Below are positions 1 to 8,995 of a DNA stretch of 64,000 bases, one piece after another. The stretch comes from Acidobacteria bacterium UBA2161 (lineage in GTDB: Bacteria > Acidobacteriota > Vicinamibacteria > Vicinamibacterales > UBA823). A program made the position numbers and the translations under genes. Under the pieces are notes generated by a model. That model did no database searches. It saw nothing but the letters and a program-made list of their open reading frames with translations, and was not told where the DNA came from. Position 1 is the first letter of the stretch. Every line of letters starts with the position of its first letter. The stretch is from NCBI GenBank assembly GCA_002328835.1, contig DCWN01000002.1, positions 40,832 through 104,831 of the forward strand. Direction: 5' to 3'.

Positions 1-1
1 G

Positions 2-1582
2 CAGGTGCTGGGCGTCGCGGCCCAGCGCGCCATCACCGACATGCGGAAGCGCGTGCAGGCGCACGTCACCCGGCTGCCGATCGGCTACTTCGATTCCACG
101 AAGACCGGCGTGTTGATTTCCCGGATCATGACCGATGCCGAGGGAATCCGGAACCTGGTGGGCACCGGCCTCGCGCAGCTGACCGGCGGCCTGGTCACCG
201 CGATCATCGCGCTGGTCGTGCTCTTCTATCTGAGCTGGCAGCTCACATCGGTCACCTTGCTGATTCTGCTCGCGTTCGCCGGCGCGATGGCCACCGCCTT
301 CAAGCGACTCCGGCCGTTGTTTCGCGAGCGGGGCAAGATCAACGCCGAGGTGACCGGCAGGCTGAACGAAACGCTGGGTGGCATCCGAATCGTCAAGGCC
401 TACACGGTGGAACGGCGTGAGCAGCGAATCTTTGCGAGCGGCGCGCACCGCCTGCTGCGCAACGTCGCCAGGTCGATCACCGGCGTGTCGGCGATCGCCG
501 CGGTCTCGACACTGGTCATCGGCGCGATCGGCGTGCTGATGATCCTCGTCGGCGGCCGGGCCATTCTCGACGGGACGATGACGCTCGGCGACTTCATCGC
601 CTACGTCTTCTTCACGGGCTTGATGGCGGCGCCGCTCGTGCAGATCGCGTCGATCGGCACCCAGATCACTGAAGCGTTCGCCGGCCTCGACCGGATCCGC
701 GAGATCCGCCGGATGGCGACCGAAGACGAGGAGGATGCCCAGCGGCAGCCGGTTCCCGAGGTCCGTGGCGACGTGACCTGCGAGCACGTCTGGTTCGAGT
801 ACACCGACGGCGTGCCGGTGCTGCGCGATGTCTCGTTCGTGGCTCCGGCGGGCACGACGACGGCGCTGGTCGGATCGAGTGGGTCGGGCAAGAGCACGAT
901 GATCAGCCTGATCCTGGCGTTCAATCGGCCCAAGTCAGGCAGGGTCACGGTGGATGGGCTCGACCTCGCGTCGCTCCGGCTCCGGGACTACCGTCGACAT
1001 ATGGGTGTGGTCTTGCAGGAGAACTTTCTCTTCGACGGCACCGTGGCCGAAAACATCCGATTCGCGCGGCCCGATGCCACGCCGGAGGAGATCCGCGACG
1101 TGAGCCGGACCGCGCACTGCGACGAGTTCATTCAGGAACTAGAGCAGGGGTACGACACGGTCGTGGGCGAGCGGGGCGTGAAGCTGTCGGGTGGGCAGCG
1201 GCAGCGCGTGGCCATCGCCCGGGCGATTCTCGCCGATCCACGCATCCTGATTCTGGACGAGGCCACGTCGAGCCTCGACAGCGAGAGCGAGGGCTTCATT
1301 CAGGACGGGCTGCGTCAGCTCCGCCATGGGCGAACGACCTTCGTCATCGCGCATCGACTGTCGACGATTCAGAGCGCCGATCAGATTCTTGTCATCGAGG
1401 GTGGTGAGATCGTCGAGCGAGGCACACACGACGAGCTGTTGGCGCTCGACGGGCGCTATCGCCAGCTCTACGAGAAGCAGTACCGGCTCGAGCGCGACCG
1501 CTTCATCAATCCCGGCGAAGACTTCACGCCCGATCTGCCGCCCGTGCCGGCCGCGCCGACCCGAAACTCCACATCCTTATAG
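2..1582 (+). CDS. ABC exporter, fused membrane and ATPase domains (5' end cut off)
   Basis: The C-terminal 526 residues of an MsbA/multidrug-type half exporter; the start lies before the window. The visible N-terminal half is a type I exporter membrane domain with hydrophobic segments near visible residues 50-90 and 165-215. The ATPase domain follows, with Walker A (GSSGSGKST), the Q-loop, the signature LSGGQRQR, Walker B with DEATSSLD and the H-loop AHRLST, so the enzyme is complete from there on. Such proteins work as dimers that flip or export lipids, drugs or peptides using ATP. The substrate cannot be told from sequence; a lipid A type flippase or a general exporter are the main options. 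The ORF ends at TAG 1580-1582, followed by a small GC hairpin at 1586-1598. Confidence 0.93.
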   Translation, partial: QVLGVAAQRAITDMRKRVQAHVTRLPIGYFDSTKTGVLISRIMTDAEGIRNLVGTGLAQLTGGLVTAIIALVVLFYLSWQLTSVTLLILLAFAGAMATAFKRLRPLFRERGKINAEVTGRLNETLGGIRIVKAYTVERREQRIFASGAHRLLRNVARSITGVSAIAAVSTLVIGAIGVLMILVGGRAILDGTMTLGDFIAYVFFTGLMAAPLVQIASIGTQITEAFAGLDRIREIRRMATEDEEDAQRQPVPEVRGDVTCEHVWFEYTDGVPVLRDVSFVAPAGTTTALVGSSGSGKSTMISLILAFNRPKSGRVTVDGLDLASLRLRDYRRHMGVVLQENFLFDGTVAENIRFARPDATPEEIRDVSRTAHCDEFIQELEQGYDTVVGERGVKLSGGQRQRVAIARAILADPRILILDEATSSLDSESEGFIQDGLRQLRHGRTTFVIAHRLSTIQSADQILVIEGGEIVERGTHDELLALDGRYRQLYEKQYRLERDRFINPGEDFTPDLPPVPAAPTRNSTSL

Positions 1583-1598
1583 AGGGGCGCCTTGCGCC

Positions 1599-1874
1599 GT
1601 GCCGGCGCCGACCGCGCCTCTCAGGGTGACGACCAACCAGGAGGTCTGCGACACTCACACGTGGATGCGGGGATTCGTCGTGGCCTCCGTCGACCGCGCC
1701 GAGGTCTCCGCGGCGGATGGATCGTTTCGGATCGACGAGGTGCCACCCGGCACCTACGAGCTCAGCTTCTGGCACGAGGTGCTGGAGGGGTCGTCCCAGA
1801 CCGTGACCGTGCCGGCGGGCGCTGTGGCCGAGGTGCAGGTCGACTTCCGGCCGGCCGCGGAAGCGGCGCCGTAG
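1599..1874 (+). pseudogene. Remnant of a carboxypeptidase-regulatory-like domain protein
   Basis: An open frame directly after the ABC exporter codes for a peptide with the motifs VCDTHTWMRGFV, DGSFRIDEVPPGTYEL and WHE. These are typical of the C-terminal beta-sandwich (carboxypeptidase regulatory-like) end of secreted plastocyanin-like proteins common in Acidobacteria-like genomes. Only about 90 residues are present, with no signal peptide and no convincing ribosome binding site; the first usable start would be GTG 1599 or GTG 1626. I read it as a decayed C-terminal fragment. A short expressed protein cannot be excluded. Confidence 0.5.
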
Positions 1875-1898
1875 GGAACGGCGAGACCGGTCTTCGCG

Positions 1899-2921
1899 TC
1901 AGCCCTTGTGTTCCGGTCGCCAGTGTAGTCCGACGTTGAGAATCCGCTGCAGCAGCGCCTCGTACGACAACCCCGCGTTCTCGGCCGATTCGGCGAAATC
2001 TTCCCCGAAGGCGATCTGCGGGTTGGGGTTCGCTTCCAGCACGTAGAATCGCCCGTCGTCGGCCAGCCGGATGTCGATCCGGGCGTAGCCGCTCAGTTCC
2101 AGCGTTCGATAGACACGGCGACAGATCTTGTAGATGCGTGCCGTGAGATCCGCCGGGATCCCCTTGGCCGCCCCGGCCGTGATGCCGTGCTTCCGCTGAT
2201 ACTTGTGGCTCCACTTCACGCGCTCGGTCGCGATCCGGTGGACGTCGTCGGGCATCTTCGTGAACTTCAGCTCCCAGATCGGAAAACACTCCAGCCGGTG
2301 GTTGCCCAGGACGCCGACGTACAGTTCGCGCCCCTCGACGAACTGCTCGATGATGGCATCGGTCCCGATGCTGTCGTGGATGAATCGAGTGCGCTCGACC
2401 AGCTTGGCATCATCCCGAACGACCGAAGCCTGCGAGATGCCCATGGAGGCGTCCTGGGTCAGCGACTTCACGATGAGCGGAAAGCCCATCCGTTTCGGCC
2501 GTTTGACGGCGCGCCCGATTCGGCAGACCGCGAAGTCAGGAATGGGAATCCGGTGGTAGGCCAGCAGTTTCTTCGACAGCGCCTTGTCGCGTGACAGCAG
2601 GAGCCCTCGCGGATTGCAGCCCGTGTAGGGCATCCGGAGCAGCTCGAGGTAGGCGACGAGGTTCTGATCGAACGACCCGACCTCATGGAAGGCCTCGAGC
2701 AGGTTGAAGGCGATGTGCGGGTTCCCGTCGGTGATCGCCTGACGGATGCCGCTCAACTCGTCTTTCACCCCGAGCTGCTGTACCTCGTGGCCCAGATCGG
2801 ACAGCGTCGACAAAACGTCGTACTCGGTCTTCCATTGGACCGTTGCGAGGTCGTGGCCCGCCGTTTCGGCCGGCGGCACCATGTAGTCGTGCATCAGGGC
2901 CAACACCCGGAGTCTTCTCAT
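1899..2921 (-). CDS. ATP-grasp ligase, D-Ala-D-Ala ligase-like
   Basis: 340 residues. The ATP-grasp fold is seen from the central lysine-rich segment (FPLIVKSLTQDASMGISQAS), the EQFVEGRELYVGVLG strand and the C-terminal metal-binding ADDGRFYVLEANPNPQIA motif. Such enzymes join a carboxylate to an amine through an acyl-phosphate, using ATP; D-alanine ligase is the closest named relative, but the substrate may well be another peptide. The start is ATG 2921, because it overlaps the TGA of the upstream zinc-peptidase gene by 4 bases (ATGA), which indicates translational coupling. The two genes probably act together. A role in peptidoglycan precursor synthesis is doubtful, because no mur genes are nearby. 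Confidence 0.85.
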   Translation of the reverse strand: MRRLRVLALMHDYMVPPAETAGHDLATVQWKTEYDVLSTLSDLGHEVQQLGVKDELSGIRQAITDGNPHIAFNLLEAFHEVGSFDQNLVAYLELLRMPYTGCNPRGLLLSRDKALSKKLLAYHRIPIPDFAVCRIGRAVKRPKRMGFPLIVKSLTQDASMGISQASVVRDDAKLVERTRFIHDSIGTDAIIEQFVEGRELYVGVLGNHRLECFPIWELKFTKMPDDVHRIATERVKWSHKYQRKHGITAGAAKGIPADLTARIYKICRRVYRTLELSGYARIDIRLADDGRFYVLEANPNPQIAFGEDFAESAENAGLSYEALLQRILNVGLHWRPEHKG

Positions 2922-3979
2922 AGCGCGAGTTTGTGTCGCCCGCTGTGCAGGTAGTTCATCGTTTGCACGGTCAGGAGCACGGTGAAGTCGAGTTTGGTCT
3001 TGTCTTCGGGCGCCGTCAGGCGCAGGTCGAGCGCGGCGCACCGGGTGATGATGTCCTCGAGCACCTGGTCGATGGTGTACTGGTAGGTCGACGTCCAGCT
3101 CGCGACGTGTCGGCGCACGCCAGCGCGGATCTTGTTGAGGAACCTGGCCGCCGGCATGTTCTTGGCGAACTCCGGTGCCGCGGAGAACAGGCGGCGGAGA
3201 TCGCGGTCATAGAAATCGGGGTACTCGAGGCCGTAGTGGTCACGCTTCGCCTTGTAGTGTGCGCGTAGCGTCTTGCGCAGCCGGGAGACCGGGTCGACGA
3301 CCCTCCGACTCGAATGGCGCGGCCGCGTCGGCGCGATCTCCCGCATCAGCCGCTCCATGTACTCGAGCTTCTTCAACGCGGGCCAGCCGGTGTACCGTCT
3401 CGGCCACATCGACCTCGGATTCAACCACACGGCGAACGTTTCGGCGAAATCCTCATCCGGATGACTCTGGGCGTACCACGAGTCGAGGTGCAGCACGAAC
3501 CGCTTGCTGTAGGGCCGAGGCGTGTAGAACTCGGGATAGGGCACCGACGACTTGCCGAAGAGCGTCCGTCGTGTCGGGCGGCGCTGAAGACGGTAGGCGT
3601 TGTCGATCGCGTGACCCACTTCGTGCCGGAGAATTCGCAGGCAGGCCGCGCGGGTCCGGCCTTCCACTTCCAGCAGCTGCGTTTGTTCGAGTTGTATCAG
3701 GCGCGGGTGCGCCAGATAGAACGGCAGCGCGACGCCTGGCACGTCATCCGGGGTGAACCAATCATCCGAGAGCCAGTAGTGTGGTCGGAACCGAAAGCCC
3801 CGGAGCGCGAGTTCCGCGTCGATCTCTCGCAGACGCTTCTCGAGCGCACTGCCTTCGAGGCCGACCCCGAGATCGCACATCCGAACGTCGAGGAGCTTCT
3901 CGTCGGACCAGTTCCGCCAGACCGGTGGCCGGCGGCGCGGCGGGGCGTCGCGGTGAGGACGGACGAGGTAGGCGGCCAT
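2918..3979 (-). CDS. Putative zinc metallopeptidase (HExxH type)
   Basis: 353 residues, cytoplasmic (no signal peptide). It carries HEVGH at residues 119-123 and a downstream DEDFAETFAVW segment whose Glu180 is a good third zinc ligand, as in the family annotated as putative zinc-binding metallopeptidase. The C-terminal 150 residues are basic and rich in Tyr and Arg, with no recognised fold. Its stop overlaps the start of the ATP-grasp ligase by 4 bases, so the two are made together. The pair suggests cleavage and ligation of a common peptide or protein substrate, which is inference. The start ATG 3979 is the first Met of the frame; no strong ribosome binding site decides it. Confidence 0.82.
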   Translation of the reverse strand: MAAYLVRPHRDAPPRRRPPVWRNWSDEKLLDVRMCDLGVGLEGSALEKRLREIDAELALRGFRFRPHYWLSDDWFTPDDVPGVALPFYLAHPRLIQLEQTQLLEVEGRTRAACLRILRHEVGHAIDNAYRLQRRPTRRTLFGKSSVPYPEFYTPRPYSKRFVLHLDSWYAQSHPDEDFAETFAVWLNPRSMWPRRYTGWPALKKLEYMERLMREIAPTRPRHSSRRVVDPVSRLRKTLRAHYKAKRDHYGLEYPDFYDRDLRRLFSAAPEFAKNMPAARFLNKIRAGVRRHVASWTSTYQYTIDQVLEDIITRCAALDLRLTAPEDKTKLDFTVLLTVQTMNYLHSGRHKLAL

Positions 3980-4046
3980 CGTGTGCGCGGAGAGTGGTCG
4001 GCCGGCGCGGTCGACACCGACCGCCGGGCTGCGTCGGCACGTGCAG

Positions 4047-4052
4047 TATACT
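4047..4052 (+). promoter_or_regulatory. Candidate -10 box for ettA
   Basis: TATACT lies 38 bases before the ettA start in a GC-rich divergent region between ettA and the zinc-peptidase gene. No clear -35 box is seen at the proper spacing, so this is a moderate guess. Confidence 0.35.
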
Positions 4053-4090
4053 CCTCACTTTCTTCGCGCCGGTCGCGCGGTCGAGGTGCC

Positions 4091-5764
4091 ATGCCGCAAT
4101 TCATCTACACCATGAAGGGGCTGGGCAAGGTGCACCAGCCCGACCATGTCGTGCTCCACGACATCTGGTTGTCGTTCCTGCCCGGCGCCAAGATCGGCGT
4201 GCTCGGATTGAACGGCGCCGGCAAGAGCACGCTGCTGCGGGTGATGGCCGGCCTGGACACCGACGTGCAGGGCGAGGCGTTTCCGGCCCAGGGCATCACC
4301 GTCGGCCATCTTCCGCAGGAGCCGACGCTGGACGCTGACAAGGACGTGCGCGGGAACGTCGACGAAGGCGTCGCGCCCGTTCGTGCACTGCTCGAGGCCT
4401 ACGATGCGATCACGGCCAGGTTCGGCGAGGAGTTGTCGCCCGAGGAGATGGAACAGGCCCTCGACGAGCAGGGCAAGCTGCAGGATCGGATCGAGGCCGC
4501 GGGGGCCTGGGACCTCGATTCGAAGGTGGAGATGGCGATGGACGCGCTGCGGCTGCCGCCGGGTGAGGGCGACGTCGCGACGTTGTCGGGCGGCGAACGG
4601 CGGCGTGTCGCGCTGTGCCGCCTGCTGCTGCAGGCGCCGGACCTGCTGCTGCTCGACGAGCCGACCAACCATCTCGATGCCGAGTCGGTGGCGTGGCTCG
4701 AGCACCATCTGCAGGCGTACCCGGGCACCGTCGTCGCGGTCACGCACGACCGGTACTTCCTCGACAACGTCGCCGGCTGGATTCTCGAACTCGATCGCGG
4801 CTCGGGGATCCCCTGGGAGGGGAACTACTCGTCGTGGCTCGAGCAAGAGCAGGCACGGCTTGGGGCTGAGGAGAAACAGGAGAGCAAGCGTCAGCGAACG
4901 TTGGCGCGCGAACTCGAGTGGGTCCGGATGTCACCCCGTGCTCGCCAGGCGAAGGGCAAGGCCCGTCTGAATGCCTACGAGAAGCTGCTGAATGAGGACC
5001 AGGCCAAGAAGATCGATCAGGTCGAGATCTACATTCTGCCCGGTCCGCGCCTGGGCGACGTCGTCGTTGAGGCCGATCACCTTCGGAAGGCCTACGGCGA
5101 TCAGTTGCTGTTCGACGATCTGAGCTTCACCCTGCCGCGAGGCGGCATCGTCGGCGTCATTGGGCCGAACGGCGCCGGGAAGACGACGCTGTTCCGGATG
5201 ATCACGGGCGCCGAGACGCCGGACGCAGGGACGCTGCGAGTCGGCGAGACGGTGTCGATCGGCTACGTCGATCAGTCGCGCGAAGCGCTCGGGGCGGACC
5301 GCACGGTCTGGGAAGAGATTTCGGGCGGTGAGGACGAGATCGGGCTCGGCAAGCGGACCGTGGCGTCGAGGGCCTACGTTTCCTGGTTCAACTTCAAGGG
5401 GCGGGACCAGCAGCGCAAGGTCGGCGCCCTGTCGGGCGGCGAACGAAATCGCGTCCACCTGGCCAAGCTACTGCGCGGCGGCGCCAACCTGTTGCTCCTC
5501 GACGAGCCGACCAACGACCTCGACGTCGACACGCTGCGCGCGCTGGAGGATGCGCTGGTCGACTTCGTCGGATGCGCGGTCGTCATCAGCCACGATCGCT
5601 GGATCCTCGACCGGGTCGCGACTCACATGCTGGCCTTCGAGGGCGACAGCGAAGTCGTCTGGTTCGAAGGTAACTATCAGGATTACGAGGCCGACCGGCG
5701 CCGGCGGCTGGGTGCCGCGGCCGACCAGCCGCACCGGATCAAGTATCGAAAGCTGACGCGGTAG
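4091..5764 (+). CDS. ettA: Energy-dependent translational throttle protein EttA (ABC-F)
   Basis: 557 residues, close to the 555 of E. coli EttA. Two ABC ATPase domains lie in tandem without membrane segments: Walker A GLNGAGKST and GPNGAGKTT, signatures LSGGERRRV and LSGGERNRV, and Walker B followed by LLLLDEPTNHLDAES and LLLLDEPTNDLD. The arm and linker between the domains contain the basic RMSPRARQAKGKARL stretch. ABC-F proteins of this type bind the ribosomal E site and gate the first steps of elongation according to ATP/ADP. The start is ATG 4091, matching the family N-terminus (MPQFIYTMKGL); the frame is open further upstream but reads through the divergent zinc-peptidase gene. Confidence 0.96.
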   Translation: MPQFIYTMKGLGKVHQPDHVVLHDIWLSFLPGAKIGVLGLNGAGKSTLLRVMAGLDTDVQGEAFPAQGITVGHLPQEPTLDADKDVRGNVDEGVAPVRALLEAYDAITARFGEELSPEEMEQALDEQGKLQDRIEAAGAWDLDSKVEMAMDALRLPPGEGDVATLSGGERRRVALCRLLLQAPDLLLLDEPTNHLDAESVAWLEHHLQAYPGTVVAVTHDRYFLDNVAGWILELDRGSGIPWEGNYSSWLEQEQARLGAEEKQESKRQRTLARELEWVRMSPRARQAKGKARLNAYEKLLNEDQAKKIDQVEIYILPGPRLGDVVVEADHLRKAYGDQLLFDDLSFTLPRGGIVGVIGPNGAGKTTLFRMITGAETPDAGTLRVGETVSIGYVDQSREALGADRTVWEEISGGEDEIGLGKRTVASRAYVSWFNFKGRDQQRKVGALSGGERNRVHLAKLLRGGANLLLLDEPTNDLDVDTLRALEDALVDFVGCAVVISHDRWILDRVATHMLAFEGDSEVVWFEGNYQDYEADRRRRLGAAADQPHRIKYRKLTR

Positions 5765-5852
5765 GTGGCATCCGTCTGGGCGAGCCGAAGACGATTCCGA
5801 GATCCGCCCGAGACTGTGTGTGAGACCAAGCCGCGATGTCCAGCCTCGCGCC

Positions 5853-7676
5853 CTACGCCGTAGCCGTCGTCCGGCTTCTCGCGAGATGCAGCGCGATGGC
5901 CAGAGCGAATGCGGCGGCGCCTGCGAAGTCGGTCGCCGAACTGGCGTAGAAGAGCAGCAGGCCGCCGCCCGTCGCCAGGAGCCGCTCGGCCGCGCTGGCC
6001 TCGGCCCTGAGCCAGCCACCCAGCCCCATCGCGAGCGCGGCGATACCCACCATCGCGGTCAGCGTCGTCCGGATGACGTCCGGCCACGGCGCCTGGAGCA
6101 GGACGCCCAGCCCCTCCGGACTCAGCGTGAACGTGAACGGCACCAGGAAGGCCGGCAGCGTGTACTTCCAGGTCAGCATCATCGTCCGGAACGGGTTGCC
6201 GCCGGTGATCGCCGCTGCCGCGAAGGGCGACAGCGCGGTCGGAGGGCTCACTTCCGACAGGACGGCGTAGTAGAAGATGAACATGTGGGCGGCGACGGCG
6301 GGCACGCCGACCAGGGTCAGCGCCGGCGCGATCATCACCGCCGCGATGATGTACGACGCCGTGACGGGGACGGCCAGGCCGAGCATCCACACCGCCAGCG
6401 CGGCGTAGACCACTGTCAGGAAGATGCTGCCGCCGGCCAGCGCGACGATAATGCCGGCGATCTTCAGGCCGAGTCCGGTCAGCGTGACGACGCCGACGAT
6501 GATGCCGGCCGTGGCGGTAGTCGCGGCGACGGAGAGGACCCCGCGCCCGCCCGATTCGAGCGCCGCCAGTAGCCGTGTCGGGCGAAGCGCATCCTCGCGG
6601 CGCAGGAAGCTGAGCGCCACGGCCACCGCCATGGCCCAGAACACCGCGCGAAACGGCGTCATCCCGCTCACGAGGAGGACGATGATGACCAGCAGCGACG
6701 CGAAGTGGTAGCCCGAACGCCGCGTCAGTGCGCCCAGGCTTGGGAGGTCCACCTCGACAGCGCGGGTGCCCATCCGGCGGGAGTCGGCCTCGATCATCAG
6801 CAGGATCGAGAAGTAGTAGAGCAGGGCGGGGACGGCGGCCATCACGATGACCTGCAGATACGAGATCTTCAGGAACTCGGCAATCAGGAACGCGGCCGCG
6901 CCCAGCGTCGGTGGCGCCATGATCGCGCCGATCCCCGCGGCTGACAGAATGCCGGCGCCGACCTCGGGCGGGTAGCCCGAGCGCCGGAGCAGCGGCCAGG
7001 CCACCGCACCGAGCGTGACGGTCGTTGCGACGCCGCTCCCCGAGACCGTGCCGAGCAGGAAGCCCGACAGCGTGATCGTGCGTCCAGGGCCGCTGCCCCC
7101 TCCAGAGCGGCCCATCGCGGCCATGGCCCAGTTGATGAAGAACTGTCCGGCGCCCGAGTGCTGCAGGATGGCGCCGTAGATCGTGAAGAGCACGATGTAG
7201 GTGGCCGCGACGTCGAGCGGCACGCCGAAAATCCCTTCCAGCGTCATGTAGAGCGTACCGACGAGCCGGTCGACCGCGTACCCCCGGTGGGCGAACAGGT
7301 CCAGGCCCACCAGGCCGAGCAACGGGCCGAGATAGCCGTAGACGAGGAACGCCAGGGCGGTGACGGGAAGAATCCAGCCCACGGTGCGTCGGGTCGCCTC
7401 GAGGACCAGGCCAATCGTCACCACACCCAGCACCAGGTCGAGCGTCGTGGGAGTCGCGGCACGGCGCACGAACTGCTCGAAGTCGACGATTGGCCGGAGG
7501 AGCGCGACGACGCCCGCGCCCAGCAGCATCCAGTCGACGGCGGTCACCTTCGCCCGGCTTCGGCGCGAGAACGGGTAGAGCAGAAACGTCAGCGACAGCG
7601 CCACCATCAGAAACGTGATGCGGTAGACCTGAGGCTGGACGATGCCGATGACCCAGTAGAGCGCGTAGGCCGACAA
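5853..7676 (-). CDS. TRAP transporter fused permease (4TM/12TM)
   Basis: 607 residues, almost wholly hydrophobic, with the order of a TRAP fused small-plus-large permease. Typical motifs include SGSGVATTVTLGAVAWPLL, the IGAIMAPPTLGAAAFLIAEF segment and the later EVSPPTALSPFAAAAITGGNP repeat. It imports an organic acid or similar solute using a Na+ or H+ gradient, together with the binding protein encoded just upstream. TTG 7676 is the first conventional start, but the first membrane helix seems to begin about eight codons earlier and the frame is open back to the end of the binding-protein gene. A rarer start such as CTG 7820, overlapping that stop, is therefore possible. Confidence 0.92.
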   Translation of the reverse strand: MSAYALYWVIGIVQPQVYRITFLMVALSLTFLLYPFSRRSRAKVTAVDWMLLGAGVVALLRPIVDFEQFVRRAATPTTLDLVLGVVTIGLVLEATRRTVGWILPVTALAFLVYGYLGPLLGLVGLDLFAHRGYAVDRLVGTLYMTLEGIFGVPLDVAATYIVLFTIYGAILQHSGAGQFFINWAMAAMGRSGGGSGPGRTITLSGFLLGTVSGSGVATTVTLGAVAWPLLRRSGYPPEVGAGILSAAGIGAIMAPPTLGAAAFLIAEFLKISYLQVIVMAAVPALLYYFSILLMIEADSRRMGTRAVEVDLPSLGALTRRSGYHFASLLVIIVLLVSGMTPFRAVFWAMAVAVALSFLRREDALRPTRLLAALESGGRGVLSVAATTATAGIIVGVVTLTGLGLKIAGIIVALAGGSIFLTVVYAALAVWMLGLAVPVTASYIIAAVMIAPALTLVGVPAVAAHMFIFYYAVLSEVSPPTALSPFAAAAITGGNPFRTMMLTWKYTLPAFLVPFTFTLSPEGLGVLLQAPWPDVIRTTLTAMVGIAALAMGLGGWLRAEASAAERLLATGGGLLLFYASSATDFAGAAAFALAIALHLARSRTTATA

Positions 7677-7816
7677 CCCGGCGGCGAGTGTGGCGGCGAG
7701 CCGTCCGGTCCAGCCCGCGAGCGCGCGCGTCGGTACTTCCGACTCGGGATCGTCGGGTGCGGCGGCGGCGGCGGCCGGCGATGTCGGTTCCAGGGTGGAG
7801 TCCAGCGGCGGGTGGA

Positions 7817-8857
7817 TCAGGGTTCGTCGGTGTCGGCCCAGGCGCTCTGGTCTTCGTAGTAGCGGATAGCGCCCGCGTGATACGGCGTCGGCGACCCGAC
7901 GACTGCGCTCTCGAGCGTCAGGTTCTCCGCTTCGGCATGGATGGCCGCCAGCTCGGAGCGCCGTTCGAAGAGGACGCGGATGATGTCGTACGCAAGATCG
8001 TCGGGCATCGATTCGTGCACGGCGAGCACGTTGGCGACGCCCACGACCGGCACGTCGGCCTCCAGGTCGGGGTAGGCCGACTGGGGCACGATGACCTCGT
8101 GGTACACGGTGTCGCCGTACTTGGCCTGAAGCGCCGGCAGGACGTCGTCGCTCGGGACCAACCGCAGCGTCATGCGGGGCGTCGTCGCCAGATCGAGTAC
8201 CGCACCGGTCGGGAGGCCGCCGCTCCAGAAGAACGCGTCGATCTTGCCGTCTTTCAACGCGTCGACCGACTGCGAGGCGCCGAGGCTCTGCCGCGTCACG
8301 TCGGCATTGGGGTCGAGCCCGGCCGCTTCGAGCACGCGGAAGGCGATGATCTCCGTGCCGCTGCCCGGGGCGCCGGTGCTGACGACGCGCCCGCGCAGAT
8401 CGCTGATGCGTTCGACCCCGGTATCGGCCAGCGTCGCGATATGCGTGTAGTTGGAGTAGAGCACGGCGAGCGAGCGCGCCGGCACCCGGCCGAACTCCGA
8501 GAAGATGCCTTCACCCGCCACGGCATCGCTCAGCGAATCGGCGAGCGCGAACGCGATGTCGGCGCTCCGGTCGTTCAGGAACTTGAGGTTGTCGACCGTG
8601 CCGGCCGTGACTTCCGCCGTCGCCTCGACATCCTCGAGGTGATCGCTGATGACCTTGGCGATCCCGCCGCCGTACGGGTAGTACACCCCGCCGGTGCCGC
8701 CGGTCGCCACCGAGAGCCAGGTCGTCGACCCGGCCTGCTGGGCCAGTTCCTGAGGGTTGCAGCCCGTGGCGGCGAGTGCGATGACGGCCACCGCCACGCT
8801 CGCCCGCAGACCGATCGAGGCGCCCTCGGTGCGCCCCCGCTCGACACGCTCTTTCAC
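7817..8857 (-). CDS. TAXI family TRAP solute-binding lipoprotein
   Basis: 346 residues. An N-terminal lipoprotein signal ends at Cys33 (AATGC), after which the protein is a periplasmic TAXI-type binding protein. Family marks are SVATGGTGGVYYPYGGG, the ADIAFALADSL region and the APGSGTEI motif. It would capture the substrate and deliver it to the fused permease encoded directly downstream on the same strand. The start is GTG 8857. The substrate is unknown; TAXI proteins have been linked to glutamate, succinate and other acids. The pair forms a clear two-gene transport operon. Confidence 0.93.
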   Translation of the reverse strand: MKERVERGRTEGASIGLRASVAVAVIALAATGCNPQELAQQAGSTTWLSVATGGTGGVYYPYGGGIAKVISDHLEDVEATAEVTAGTVDNLKFLNDRSADIAFALADSLSDAVAGEGIFSEFGRVPARSLAVLYSNYTHIATLADTGVERISDLRGRVVSTGAPGSGTEIIAFRVLEAAGLDPNADVTRQSLGASQSVDALKDGKIDAFFWSGGLPTGAVLDLATTPRMTLRLVPSDDVLPALQAKYGDTVYHEVIVPQSAYPDLEADVPVVGVANVLAVHESMPDDLAYDIIRVLFERRSELAAIHAEAENLTLESAVVGSPTPYHAGAIRYYEDQSAWADTDEP

Positions 8858-8995
8858 GATGGGCCAATTCTACTCGTCTCGGCCCTGCGGGCGTCCTGCG
8901 GCCGAGCTGGGTGCGTTCCTCGCCCGGCTCGCGCCTGCGATAGCATGAGTCGACGCTTGCGACGTCCGCCAGCTGACTCACCTCAGGAGCCTGCA

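Noticed and set aside
3314..4090. In-frame extension of ettA upstream
   Set aside because: It runs through the divergent zinc-peptidase gene; the ettA family starts at ATG 4091.
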